DNA of 64,000 nt from Cunninghamia lanceolata. Its lineage: Eukaryota; Streptophyta; Pinopsida; Cupressales; Cupressaceae. This document shows positions 45,120 to 56,984 of this stretch, piece by piece; the stretch's first letter is position 1, and each line of letters begins with the position of its first letter. Under the pieces are notes generated by a model that saw only the letters and a list, made by a program, of their open reading frames with translations, was not told where the DNA came from and searched no databases. The stretch covers positions 1,860,001-1,924,000 of the forward strand of contig BSBN01000781.1 of NCBI GenBank assembly GCA_027924645.1. Reading direction: 5' to 3'. A program made the position numbers and the translations under genes.

Positions 45120-45900
45120 GTTTTTCCAAAAGTATGTCAAAGACAAGTGCAAAACTATATGTCCAAAATAGCCTCAAATGCTTGATTTTTGTACTTTTTT
45201 CAATGCAAATATATGAAAGCAAAGGTGTTGTATGGATTTTGATCAGGGGAAGAAATTTATATGTCTGATATTAGTTTTAAATAGCAATATGATCATTCTC
45301 AACACACTCTTGATGCAAATCCAAGATAATGCCAAGTCAAACTATAATGAAAATATGTCAAAATAGGCACTTTTTTCACCAAAACTCAATGCAAAAGAGC
45401 ATGACAAAGGGTGTTGTGAAGAAAATGATGATGGATAGAAAATTATATCAGTAATAACAGCCACTTAATGTCAAAATTCCCAATACAACACACTTTTAAT
45501 ACCACTTAAGGTAAAACCCTAGTGAAAATATAGCAAAAATAGGCTATTTTTCACAGTTTTTCAATTCCAAGACCTAGCAAAGGGGTGTTGTAATGAATTT
45601 CAGAAGGTGTAGAAAATAAAATCAATCATATCAGTCACCTCAATCCATAAAATTGATCACAAAATGCTTGGAGTGCAAACTAGGTCAAACCCTAGGGCAA
45701 AACTAGTCAAAATGTGTAGTTTTTCACCAAATTTTCAATGTAAGAGGTCAATAAAAAGGTGTTGTGAAGATTTTTAGGAGGGGAAGAAATTAATTACCTT
45801 GATAAAAACCAATTAGTGCAAAAATACCCTTCACAACATGCCTATGGTGCAAGTTTAGAGAGTCGATAAGGCCAAATTTAGTGAAAATCGGTGTTTTTGA
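45120..45900 (-). repeat. Degenerate tandem repeat of about 175-185 bp in the element 4 leader
   Basis: The marker AAAGGTGTTGT recurs at about 45221, 45406, 45579 and 45755 (spacings 185, 173, 176). Each copy also shares a CAATNCAACACAC-like block, a GTGAAAATATGTCAAAA block and a TTTTTCACC block. It lies between the primer site and the ORF start. Confidence 0.7.
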
Positions 45901-46544
45901 AGCCCTAGATTTTAAATCTTGACACAATATGCTATGTGAATGTTTTGAAGTCTGATTTATGATGAAAATGAATTACTTTAAGATCTGAAAATGGATTCCA
46001 AGGTCTAATATGCAAAATGCCAATGTAAAATTTAATGAAAATGCATGAAAATTGCTAGTTTTTGTTGAAAATTTATATGCAAAAATGCAAATATTTTAAA
46101 TCTAAATGCAAATTTAAACTAAAATGCAAGACTACAGCCAAATTCTAATTTGAACGAGCGTCTAAAATCAGTAGAAAAATCTGAAAGAAGATTTTGCCTA
46201 CTAACCCTAGATTTTGGAATTACTAGGTTATATGAAAGTTGTCAAAATTTCTACAAAAGCCTATCAAATTAACGATGAAAATGCAATGCAAATTATTGAA
46301 TTTTTGTGTTTTTCTATAGTTTATATCAGATCTGATGTAAAAATTATGAATTAGGGAAATTTAGAAAGAATTGATGCAATTTAGTAATCTATATGAAAAT
46401 GCAAGCTAGGGTTTTCAAATTTTTGCAATTTTTTCATTTTTTTGTAATTTTCTCAATGCAATAAGATGAAAGACTATATGAATGAATGAAATCAATCCAA
46501 ATCTAAAGAAAAATACTTATCAATTTGTAATTTAAGTCCAAAAA
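45901..46544. other. AT-rich leader of element 4
   Basis: No ORF. Rich in AAAATGCAAAT-like words that loosely continue the tandem repeat pattern. Confidence 0.5.
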
Positions 46545-46557
46545 CATGGGTTCACCA
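46545..46557 (-). promoter_or_regulatory. Putative primer binding site of element 4
   Basis: On the minus strand TGGTGAACCCATG starts 3 nt inside the right LTR, the right place for a primer site. I cannot name the tRNA. Confidence 0.5.
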
Positions 46558-46560
46558 AAA

Positions 46561-47797
46561 TGTTTAGAGTAAAATTGGGATTGTTTAGTTTAGTGTTGTT
46601 AGATGTTTGAATCCTCCTTTCACCCTTAACATTCAAGGACCTAGGGTTGAGTGGCAATGCACTATCATACCCTAGGTCACTGTGAGATGTTGGGAAGCTT
46701 TGATTAGGGTGTTTAATTGCCAATTTTCCTTCTCTTACACTCAATTAACCATTAAAACCCTAATTTTGTAAATACGACAGTAAACAAAAGAATAATAGAA
46801 AAAGCTCCTGCAGAGGGAAGTAAAATATCAAATCACAAAGTACCAATTTTCAGGGCTCCGAGGTGAAAAATATAGGGACACAAGAGCGGGTGCCCAAGTC
46901 CAAGGCCCTAGTTTCTATCAATATCTAGAAACTCAGTCTGCAACTCTTTCCTACTGTTCTAGAGACTTTCCTGTCACGAAAGTTGGAGGACTAATGAGCA
47001 GGCGCCCAAGTCCAGGGTGTTATTTTTCCTTCTATTCTACAATTCCAACACTTCAAGATGCCTTCTTGCAACTTCACTTTGTCCAGCTCCTCAACCTGTA
47101 ACCTACAACTATGAAAACTTTGGGAGGGGGTTGTGGTGTTTAGAGGCTTGCCTCAGTCAAGCCCCGAAGGACACTTAAGTCTCTGAACACCATTGTTAGA
47201 TAGAGAGTGTGTGCCCTTGTGAGGTAGAGGCAAAAACCAAAGGAAATGATGATGAAAACACAATATAATGTTACCTTGTAGTGAAGATCTCATGGGAGGA
47301 AGATGCCCTTCATTCCATGATGAAATGGATGCTCAAATCTGCAAACGCAAACACATAGACAACACAATTATGCTCTTGCACACAATGAAAGCCTCGAATC
47401 AACTTGAGAATGCATGAACATCACAATTGCCATCTATTTTCTAAATGAATACCTAAACATGCTTTTATATGCAACTACAAACATTCCCACCAAGATTTCG
47501 TAAATTCAAACTTATCATGTCGGCCTAGGGACCAAACAACGGTCATAAACTGACACTTTAAATTTGGGCATGACCCAAAATAGGGCAGGACTAGGGCACA
47601 AACACCCAAGTCCTCCCCCCCTATTTTGGGTAGGGTTAAGCTCAAGGGGTCCTCCTAGGCCAATTTGTCATGTTACCTAGGGCTCATTCCATCGGGATGG
47701 AAAATTATGAAGTAAGATGTCCTAAATGCATGCAAAAGACCTGGGAGCTAAACCTTATGAGGGAAAATCCCCCAAGGGGACATTTTCCAACGTCACA
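46561..47797 (-). repeat. Element 4 right LTR
   Basis: Partner of 41376-42610, followed by TTACC. Confidence 0.95.
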
Positions 47798-47802
47798 TTA
47801 CC

Positions 47803-48855
47803 ATTGTTGTTACTATTGTAGTTGTTGTCCACATTCTGATTCCTACCAGGTCTATCCTGAGAGTTATTTCCTCTTTTCAAGTTCTGAATTTGTCGATTGT
47901 CACCCTGATTGTTATTATTGTTCTGATTATTATTATTGCTCTGGAATCTCTTATTCCCAAATTTTCCATCTCTACTTTTGCGATAATTGGCCACTTACTA
48001 TAACTTTTGCTCCTACTTTGTAGTTTTTTCAAAAATTTCATCCATAGTCAAAGGATTATGAATGTCCACCTCTGCCCCGATCTGAGGTCTTAACCCCATG
48101 ATAAACTTGCAAATTTGGAACCTCTCATCCAAATGGTACTATGGTACATACTTGAGAAAATGAGAAAATCATTCCCAATACTGGGTTACTGTCATACCAC
48201 CTTGGGTCAAATTTTGAAAATCAGCCATCTTCTTATCAAAGAAGAGTTGTGATAACCACCTTTTTCTAAAGAGTTGGACGAAAATTTCCCAAGTTACTTC
48301 TCCTGGCAACAACTTCTTCTTTGCTTTCTCATTATCCCACTAAGTAACTACTTCCCCAGTGAGTTGATATGAACCCCACATTGCCTTAGTTTCATTGGAA
48401 AGGTTGCAGAGATCAAAGTACTTCTCCATCTCAATAATCCATGCTTCAGCACCATCGTCAATGGTCTTACCATCAAACTTGGGTGGTGAGACCTTCTTGA
48501 GGTCTTTTCCCAACTCCTCTACAATCCTTCCTTGATTATTCACATTCGCTTCAATCTCAAGAATTTGTGCCTCTACCCTTGGGTTCTCATTCTATGACTC
48601 CACTCTCAGGTTCTCATTACCCTAATTAAGATTTGCACCTCCTGGGTTTTGGATTTCATTTTGATTATGCTCTCTATAGTTCCCTCTGATCTCCTACTCA
48701 AGATTGTCCATTCTCATACTCTATTGGGTTAAGAGAGCAAGAATTCGATCCAAACTTCCATCTTGTTCATTATTTGCATATCCACGGTTTCTTCCATTTT
48801 GATCACTGCCTGATCCTAAGACTCCTCCACTACGATCAGTGTTTCTAGTATTCAT
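47803..48855 (-). pseudogene. Gypsy B gag, broken
   Basis: ATG at 48855 (MNTRNTDRSGGVLGSGSDQN). The capsid-like Retrotrans_gag part includes VSPPKFDGKTIDDGAEAWII, MEKYFDLCNLSNETKAMWGS, WEIFVQLFRKRWLSQLFFDK and MTVTQYWE, then FKYVP-like and GLRPQIGAEVDIHNPLTMDE segments. It ends in an Asn/Arg-rich linker (QSNNNNQNNNNNQGDNRQIQ) leading to the zinc knuckle, which lies beyond element 4 at about 41330. Several stops replace Gln or Trp codons. Confidence 0.85.
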
Positions 48856-48919
48856 GATGGTTGATCTGTAACAAAGTTGCATCTTAGTGTAATAGTCCAA
48901 AAAGGCCCTAGTGTCAAAC

Positions 48920-48936
48920 CTAGAACTCTAATACCA
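48920..48936 (-). promoter_or_regulatory. Primer binding site of Gypsy B (initiator Met, one change)
   Basis: On the minus strand TGGTATTAGAG, 2 nt inside the LTR border at 48939; the standard site is TGGTATCAGAG. Confidence 0.75.
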
Positions 48937-48938
48937 AA

Positions 48939-49358
48939 TGTAAAGTACAAGAATGCAAGGTACAAAACTTTTAACTTAAAGAATTAACTCCATTCTACAT
49001 TTCACAATTAAATCAAAGAACATCATAATTAATCTTAATAATTCCAATTTCACAAGTATGATTGTCTAATCCATTTAGATGTATATTATACATGATATAA
49101 AATATACATCATAGGCTACTAGCCTATCAAGTCACCATCATATCAATAAGGTGATCACATATACAAGAATGATATAACAATAATATCCAAAGATCACTCC
49201 AAAGTCTCTTGCTGTCAGCGATCTATGTCATCATCTGCAAGCCAAGGGACGAGAACATGGTTTAGGCACTTTTCTGCCCAACCACGAAGCTTACACTTGC
49301 ACAGAATTCTTCATACTCGAAGAATACCTGACCTTGCACAAAGAGCCTAGAAACCTAT
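48939..49358 (-). repeat. Partial 5' LTR of Gypsy B
   Basis: On the + strand it begins TGTAAAGTACAAG. It contains a 10-bp inverted repeat (GATGTATATT at 49078-49087, AATATACATC at 49101-49110) around an AT-rich loop that could hold the TATA element. The far end is not identified; element 5 starts at 49359 and the LTR may continue after 56990. Confidence 0.5.
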
Positions 49359-50849
49359 TGATGCAGAGCGCACAGGAGAAGTATTCAAATCTTATCAATT
49401 AAACTGATCGGCGTGAGTGTGGCCTATGTCTTGGCAACCTACTCTTGTCAGCCAAACATATCCCGTCAGCCACCTTACAACTTCTTTGACCAATCTACCA
49501 ACTCTCCTCGACAATCAACTCCGCTTAGCCTTTGATGAGACTCCCTCTATCGGCAGTGTCTCCAAACCTCCTACCGATACCCGATGGTGGTTAGCTTTCC
49601 ACTAGCCTTAACCGTAGCGGTTAGCCATGACTCTGTTGGTCAAACTTTGATCATCGGCGACCTCCCCTTCTGATACACCGATATACCAACTTGTGTATGA
49701 TTTGCTTGACTTGTTATTACCGGTGGACTTAATGTTTCTTTACCCCTATTTCACCATTATGACTAGTCACCTTTTATATCCAACGAAATGTGCATTCTCA
49801 ACATACAATCTCGAGATACATTCTCAACATACAATTGCGATATGCATCCACAATATACATTCGGTGAACCGATACAAAACTTACACCTATGTATGTTCCC
49901 TGGCAAGTTGTCCTTCATCCTTCACTGATACAACTCTTATCGGTCTGACACCGTTAATCAGTGTAACTTTCAAAAGCTTCTCCGAGGGTTATGTTATGCC
50001 GATGGTGACTCTGTAACTTTGCGACTACATAGACACCAATCCAGAAATGGAAACAAAGACTTGACAGCATGGAAGGAGTCTAAAATACTCTGCAAACACT
50101 TGATCACCATCAATTTGGTCACTCCATAACAACACTTCTCCTATTGTTTCTACGACTAGTTACATAGAGATGCCTAGTCAACTCATGCCCAAACTCCATG
50201 GATCCCTGGGTGTCAACACAAAACAACAGAAAACATAAAACTTACACTATATTCCTCCATCACACTAAACATGAGAATCTTGGTTTCAGTGGATAGAGGA
50301 GATACAGTCCATTTATTCATAGAATCCTAGTTTCTAGGTTTTCAAACCAGTCTCTGCAGAAAGAACAAAAACCCACAAACTACAACACTTCTACACACTA
50401 GACTACTATCAAATGGAAACTACTTCAATGCCTGAACATCTCCAATCAATTTCAAATGAACAAGTATCCATACAGAATGACTGTTACAGAAAATATTCAG
50501 AAAGAACAATGTTACAACACACCAAGAATCCAAATCTTCATTCATGCATGCTTCTCCCCTCCAATTACATCCAACTCCTTCACTTATAGAAGGCTTGGAA
50601 CACCAGTTACATTCCTCCAACCGTGAAAAACTGATTTGAAAAATAGTTAGCCGTTGGTTTCTCCTAAGACAAGAAAACTACATGTTTTCATTGTGTGATT
50701 ACATCAAACTTGACCAACATGGTCTACATAGGTCTAGTGACCAAATTGACACAAAAACCCTTATTACAAACATGAAGTAGGTTAAAAAGCCTTATTGAAA
50801 ACAAAACAAAACATGACTCCTGCACCATAGAGAAGGTGCTCCTGCACCA
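49359..50849 (-). repeat. Element 5 left (3') LTR
   Basis: Partner of 55488-56984. Near 49795-49865 it has ACATACAA, GATACATTC and CGATATGCATCC words like those of the element 3 array. Confidence 0.95.
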
Positions 50850-50865
50850 TACTCCCCCTGCAAGA
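50850..50865 (-). promoter_or_regulatory. Polypurine tract of element 5
   Basis: On the minus strand TTGCAGGGGGAGTA touches the LTR. Confidence 0.75.
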
Positions 50866-50891
50866 AAAACTTAAGTCCCTTGAGTTGCTAA

Positions 50892-53726
50892 CTATTGGAG
50901 TGTCTTCCCATGCTTCAAAATGTCTGCCTCACTCATCTAGGTAGCTTCTGAATCAGGAAGATCCTGCCACTTGACCAAGTACTCCTTGTACACACCCATC
51001 CTTATCTTTTTGACAACTTTGGAATCTAAGATGCATTCCAACTGTAAAGGTATACTTGGGGGTAGATCTTTGACCTAGTCTTCATCTTCAATCATAACAT
51101 CTGATCCATCTTTAGCATTCAATGGAGGTCTGAATGGAAATAGGTCTGAAACATTGAATATGGGAGAAATACCAAGTCCGGATGGCAATTCCATTTCATA
51201 AGCATTTGAACCAAACTCATGCACTACCTTGCATGGTCCTATTTTCTTCATCAACAGTTTGCTTGGTTGTCCTTTAGGCAATCTTTCCTTCCTTAGATAG
51301 GCCATCACCAAATCTCCCACCTTGAATTATACATCTCTCCTTTTGAGATCTGCTCTGTCCTTGTATTTGGAGACTGTCTTTTCCAACTAAACTTTGACTT
51401 GATCATGAACTGCCTTCATGGTGGCAGCAAAATCTTCTCCTAGAGCACTCCTCTTATCCCAGACTTGTAGATCTTTGAGTTCAAGTGGTCCTCTTGGATG
51501 GAAACCATAAACAATTTCAAATGGACTTTTCCCAGTACTTATATTCACCGAATCATTGTAAGCATACTCATCTTGATTGATCACCAAGTCCCATGCCAAC
51601 CCATGCTATTTGGTAAGGCATCTTAGCAGGTTTCCTAAGGACCTATTAACAACCTTAGTCTGATCATCAGTTTGGGGATGGTAGGCTGATGAGAAAGACA
51701 ATTGTGTTCCCAATTTTCTCCATAAGGTCCTCCAAAAATGAACAACAAACTTGGAGTCTATATCAATGACAATTGAAAGGGGCAAACCATGGATTTGGAC
51801 CACTTCTCTGAAAAAGAGACCAGCAATGTGAGATGCATCATTTGTGCATTTGCATGGCACAAAATGAGCCATCTTACTAAATCTGTCCACAATGATAAAA
51901 ACACTATCCACACCCCTTGCTGTCTTAGGAAGACCAAGTACAAAATCCATACTAATGCTCTGCCAAGGCCTGTTGGGAATAGGTAGGAGTTGGTACAAAC
52001 CAACATTCGAAGACATACCTTTGGCCTTTTGACATATGGTACAACTTGCAACATATCTCTTGACATTCGACTGTACTTTTGGCCAATAGTAGAATCTAGT
52101 GACTTGTTCCAAAGTCTTGTCCAACCCAAAATGTCCTCCTAAGGTTCCATTGTGCTTCTGTTTGATGATGTTATCCCTCATTGAACATTTAGGAACACAT
52201 AGCAAACTGCCTTTGAATAGGAGACCTTCCTGCAACACAAAATCTGAATATTCACCATGAAAAGTGTTAGCCAAACTGGCACAAACTTCATAAGCAGCTT
52301 TGAAATCTACATCTTCCTTGTATAACTCCTTCAAACAATCTATCCCCATGCTTTTCATCTGTACTTCCTATATGACAAGCATCCTTCTACTTAAAGCATC
52401 AGCCACTTTGTTGGCAACACCTTTTTTATGCTTAATAGTGAAGGTAATGGCCTGCAATTGTTCCATCCACTTAACATGCCTATGATTCAACTTTTCCTGA
52501 CTATTTAGGAAGCTAAGAGCATGGTTATTAGTAAAAATAATGAACTCTTTGGGCAACAAATAGTGTCTCCATTTTTTGAGAGTTTGCACCATTGCATAAA
52601 GCTCTAGGTCATAGGTAGAATACCTTTGTTTAGCCTCATTCAACTTCTTTGAAAAAAAGGCCACTAGATGTCCATCTTGACTAAGAACAACACCTATTGC
52701 TTTTTGACTTGCATCACATTCCACTACAAAAACTTTATCAAAATCTGGGAGCACTAATGTAGGTAATTCAGCCACTTTCTTCTTTAACAATTCAAAGCTA
52801 TCATCTACTTGCTTTGTCTATTGGAATTTGCAATTTATGCCACCCTTGATGGTATTGAGAATAGGAGCACTTATGGGACTAAACCCTCTAATGAACTTCC
52901 TGTAAAAAGTTGCCAAGCCATGGAAACTTCTAACATCTCCCACTGTCTTAGGAGTAGGCCAACTGAGAATGGCCTCAGCCTTTGTGGGGTCCATCTTCAA
53001 ACAACCATTAGAAATCACAAAACCTAAGTACACAAGTTTAGTTTTCATGAACTCACACTTATCCAAGTTGATCATCAACTTATTCTCATGCAACTTCTTC
53101 ATCACTTGTCCAAGATGCTTCATATGTTCTTCTTTTGTCCTGTTGAAAACAAGTATGTCATCAAGATAAACAATTACAAATTTGCCAATGAGTTCAACAA
53201 GTACCTCATTCATCAAACACATGAATGTGCTTGGAGCATTGCTAAGGCTGAATGGCATGACAAGCCACTCATAGAGACCTTCATTTATCTTGAAGGCAGT
53301 CTTCCACTCATCTCCCTGCCTAATTCTGATTTGATGATAACCAGATTTCAAATCAATCTTTGAATAGTAACATGACCCTCCAAAATAGTCCAAAAGATCC
53401 CCAATCCTTGGCATAGGGAATCTATACCTTATTGTGATCTTATTTATGGCCCTTGAATCTGTACATAGTCTCCACTTCCCATCTTTTTTTGGAGCAAGTA
53501 CACTAGGGACTGCACATGGACTAAGACTCTTTCTAATCAATCCTTTCTCTAAGAGTTCTTGAATTTGTCTACTCACCTCTTCATTTTGTTGTGGTGTCAA
53601 TTTATAGGGAGCCTTATTGGGCAATGTGGCACCTGGAATCAAGTCACTTTGATGACTTATATCTCTCATGGGTGGTAAGGAGTTAGGAGTATCCTCTACC
53701 ACAAGATCTTGGTACTTATCCAACAA
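50892..53726 (-). pseudogene. Element 5 RT-RNase H-integrase-chromodomain, broken
   Basis: One frame from 53726 to 50892, interrupted only by stops. [80 protein letters not shown] (catalytic DD kept). RNase H: VVECDASQKAIGVVLSQDG, TYDLELYAMV, FTNNHALSFL. Integrase: HHCC at GTLGGHFGLDKTLEQVTRFY and CTICQKAKG; core SMDFVLGLPKTARGVDSVFI, IVIDIDSKFVVHFW, YHPQTDDQTKVVNR, where the catalytic Glu (QTEVVNR) is Lys; C-terminal part with GDLVMAYLRKERLPKG. After a TAG at 51075 a chromodomain follows (CILDSKVVKKIRMGVYKEYL, VKWQDLPDSEAT, its Trp codon now TAG). Chromodomains direct chromoviruses to modified histones. Confidence 0.92.
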
Positions 53727-53777
53727 TTGTTGTACTTCTAGTGGAATCTTTTTCTACTTTTTGTCTTGCTGTCCTGA

Positions 53778-53930
53778 TTCATCTTTAGGCTTCATTATCA
53801 AGGCATACCCTTGGACATCCTTATCCTTCATGAGGTATGTGTTCTTCTCATCTTTAGGCTTCATTATCAAGGCATAGGATCCATCCTAAATTTCCTTCCA
53901 TTCTTGGTGATGAGGTATGTGTTCTTCTCA
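53778..53930 (-). repeat. Local duplication between protease and RT of element 5
   Basis: A 28-nt phrase (CATCTTTAGGCTTCATTATC and on) occurs at about 53780 and again at about 53850. A second phrase, ATGAGGTATGTGTTCTTCTC, occurs near 53831 and 53910. Together they are a tandem duplication of about 70-80 bp, and the reading frame changes here. Confidence 0.8.
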
Positions 53931-55461
53931 CCATCATGTTGTGCCTTCACATCATATTGCCATGGAAGTCCAAGAAGAAGGTGACAAGCATCCATAGGGA
54001 TAATCTCACATAGTACCTTGCCCTTATAATCACCTATCTCAAACTCAACCCAGGCTTGTTCTTCTATCATGTAATTTTGATTCTTATTCAACCAAGAGAT
54101 CTTATGAGGACTAACATGGGGCCGCCTTTTCAATTTACATTTCTCTACCATTTCAGTAGACACTACATTCTCAGTAGAACCTAAATCAACAATGATTTTA
54201 CAAAGCTTACCATATGCTATACCTTGGGTTCTGAAGAGAGTCTTCCTTTGTGGGGGCCCTTGTTTCAATGGCATCTTCATCAAGGTTCTCTTGATCATCA
54301 TGCTCTCTCCTTCAAGGACTGGTGCAGTACTGCTAATGGGTGAATTCACACTTTGGCAATCCTCATCTTTCAACAACTGATTCTTTCTTCCACCATCATG
54401 GGAACTAGTTTCCTTCTCAGGGCATTTGCTTATGGTATGTCCTACCTGATTGCAGCCATAGCATCTACCAGTGAAAACTCTGGGTCCTCTGCCTGCACCA
54501 CCACTTCTACCTTTGCCATTTGGTCTTCTCCAACCTCTAAAACCACCACCTCTATGTTCTACCTTAGAATGAGACTCTTGTTGACTTGGATTTTCATTTC
54601 TACTTGACTGTCCTCTACCAAAACTGCCTCTTCCCCTATTATTTCTGCCACCTCTTCCTCTGGTGTTTTGATCACTCTTTCTTTGAAACTTCTCCTCTAC
54701 CCTAGAGGATAATTGAAAACACTCATCCACTATTTTAGGAACCACCATACTAAATTCATCTTGTAGTTATACCTCAAACCATCGAGATATCTGGCCACCA
54801 TCTCTTTCTCCTCCTCCTTGTGATTGGTACTCATGCTCAATCTATGAAATTCTTTAGTATATGTAGCCACATCCATATCCTTTTGTCTGAAATGATTAAA
54901 CTTCCTGATGGTTTGCAACTCATAATTAGATGGCATGAACTTGTCTCTTAGCATGGCCACCATTCTACGCCATTTGCTATTAGGGTTCTTTCCAACCTTC
55001 TGTCTTTCACATTGTGTATAGTTCCACTAAACTAAGGCAGAACCTCTCAATCTTGTCTTAGCAAACTTGACTTTCTTGCTGTCACTATACTCCTTAAAGT
55101 CAAAATAGTTACACATGGCTTCAATCCAATCCATGAGGGCATTTCCATCTAGTTTCCCATTGAATGTAGGAACATCCATCTTTGGATCGCCACTATCTCC
55201 ATGAGCACCTTTGAGTGCTTTCAAGAATGCCTTTTGGTCTGCAGACATACCTTGATCTTGAGGGTTCTCCTCTGCCTCTTCTTCTTCTTCTATATCAAAA
55301 GCACTTCCATCCTCTTTACTCTTACCCTTGGGCCTCTCTTCTTTCAACCTTTCTTGAAGCATCTCCTCTACCATCTTCTTGATGGCTTCTTTACTCATAG
55401 ACTTGGGAGGCATTGTGCTAGCCTCAATTTCTATCTCCGTATCTAACATACACTGCTCCAA
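53867..55461 (-). pseudogene. Element 5 gag and protease, broken
   Basis: Gag starts at about 55461; a likely Met is in STMPPKSMSKEAIKKMVEEM. A Glu-rich linker follows, then capsid: DVPTFNGKLDGNALMDWIEA, FDFKEYSDSKKVKFAKTRLR, WRRMVAMLRDKFMPSNY, MDVATYTKEFHRLS, ARYLDGLRYNYKMNL. A frameshift near 54740 leads into the nucleocapsid: Gly/Arg-rich GRGGRNNRGRGSFGRG and knuckle CYGCNQVGHTISKCPE. Protease: KIIVDLGSTENVVS (DSGST expected, Ser to Leu), CHLLLGLPWQYD. It ends at a second frame change beside the local duplication. A stop at 55027 replaces a Trp. Confidence 0.88.
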
Positions 55462-55471
55462 TTCAAATATT

Positions 55472-55484
55472 GGCTATGATACCA
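55472..55484 (-). promoter_or_regulatory. Primer binding site of element 5 (initiator Met-like)
   Basis: On the minus strand TGGTATCATAGCC, 3 nt inside the right LTR; one mismatch to the standard TGGTATCAGAGCC. Confidence 0.85.
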
Positions 55485-55487
55485 ATA

Positions 55488-56984
55488 TGATGCAGAGCAT
55501 ATAGGGGAAGTATTCAAATCTTATCAATTAAACTAATCAGTGTGAGTGTGGCCTATCTTGCCAACCTACTCTTGTCAGCCAAACATATCTCATCGGCCAC
55601 CTTACAACTTCTCTGACTAATCTACCAACTCTCCCCAATAGTCAACTCTGCTTAGCCTTTGGTGAGACTCCCTCTATCGATAGCCTCTCCAAACATCCTG
55701 CTGATACCCGATGGCGGTTAGCTTTCCACTAGCCTTAACTGTAGTGGTTAGCCGTTACTCTGTCGGTCAGACTTCGATCATTGGCGACCTCTTTGTATGT
55801 CCTTCCGATACGCTAATATACCAACTTGTATATGCTTTGCTTGACTTGTTATTACCAGTGGACTTAATATTTCTTTACCCCTATTTCACCGTTACGACCA
55901 ATCACCTTTTGTATCCAACAAAATGTACATTCTCAACATACAAACTCGAGATACATTTTCAACATACAATTGCGATATGTATCTGTAATATACATTCGGT
56001 GAACTGATACAAAACTTGTACCAATGTATGTTCTTTTGTGAATCATCCTTCGTCCTTCACCGATACAACTCTTATCAGTCTGACACCGTTAATTGGTGTA
56101 ACTTTCAAAAGCTTCTTCGAGGGTTATGTTACGCCGATGGTGACTCTATAACTTTGCAACTACACAGACACCAATCTAGAAACAGAAACAAAGACTCGAC
56201 AGCATGGAAGGAGTCTAAAATACTCTGCAAACACTTGATGACCATCAATTTGGTCACTCCATAATAGTACTTCTCCTATTGTTTCTACGACTAGTCGCAT
56301 AGAAATGCCTAGTCAACTCATGCCCAAACTCCATGGATCCCTGGGTGTTGACACAAAACAACAGCAAACACAAAACTTACACTATGTTCCTCCATCACAC
56401 TGAACATGAGAATCTTGGTTTCAGTGGATAGAGGAGATATAGTCCATTTATTCACAGAACCCTAGTTTCTAGGTTTGCAAACCAATCTCTGCAGAAAGAA
56501 CAAAAACCCACAAACTACAACACTTCTACACACCAGACTACTATCAAATGGAAACTACTTTAATGCCTAAACATCTCCAATCAGTTTCAAATGAACAACT
56601 ATCCGTACAGAATGACTGATACAGAAAATATTCAGAAAGAACAATGTTACAACACACCAAGAATCCAAATCTTCATTCCTGCATGCTTCTCCCCTCCAAT
56701 TACATCCAACTCCTTCACCTATAGAAGGCTTGGAACATCAGTTACATTCCTCCAACTGTGCAAAACTGATTTGAATAACAATTAGCCATTGGTTTCTCCT
56801 AAGACAAGAAAACTACATGTTTTCATTGTGTGATTACATCAAACTTGACCAACATGGTCTACATAGGTCTAGTGACCAAATTGACACAAAAACCCTTATT
56901 ACAAACATGAAGTGGGTTAAAAAACCTTATTGAAAACAAAACAAAACATGACTCCTGCACCATAGAGAAGGTGCTCCTACACCA
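55488..56984 (-). repeat. Element 5 right (5') LTR
   Basis: Partner of 49359-50849, followed by CCTAT. The same TACATTC/ACATACAA words lie near 55920-55995. Confidence 0.95.

Larger units (their letters stand above)
41376..47797 (-). mobile_element. Element 4: non-autonomous LTR retrotransposon in Gypsy B gag
   Basis: 6.4 kb. The LTRs (41376-42610 and 46561-47797; 1235 and 1237 bp) start TGTTTAGAG and end TTACA/TCACA on the + strand. The target duplication TTACC is exact (41371-41375 and 47798-47802), and Gypsy B gag (Asn-rich part) reads through across it. The minus orientation follows from a primer-like site beside the right LTR, a G-rich tract beside the left LTR, and the ORF strand. No pol genes are present. 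Confidence 0.9.
39030..49358 (-). mobile_element. Gypsy B: decayed Ty3/gypsy element, minus strand, interrupted
   Basis: Read leftwards: part of a 5' LTR (48939-49358), initiator-Met primer site (48920-48936), gag (48855-47803), element 4 inserted (41376-47797), then protease, RT, RNase H traces and the integrase zinc domain (41375-39030). It stops inside integrase at 39030, where Gypsy A begins. The missing 3' part may lie to the left of Gypsy A, outside the window. Confidence 0.8.
49359..56984 (-). mobile_element. Element 5: chromovirus-type Ty3/gypsy retrotransposon, decayed
   Basis: 7.6 kb with complete structure. The LTRs (49359-50849 and 55488-56984; 1491 and 1497 bp) start TGATGCAGAGC and end GCACCA/ACACCA on the + strand. 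The target duplication CCTAT is exact (49354-49358 and 56985-56989). On the minus strand: initiator-Met-like primer site, gag with zinc knuckle, protease, RT, RNase H, integrase, chromodomain, then a polypurine tract. Two frameshifts and many stops. Confidence 0.95.
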
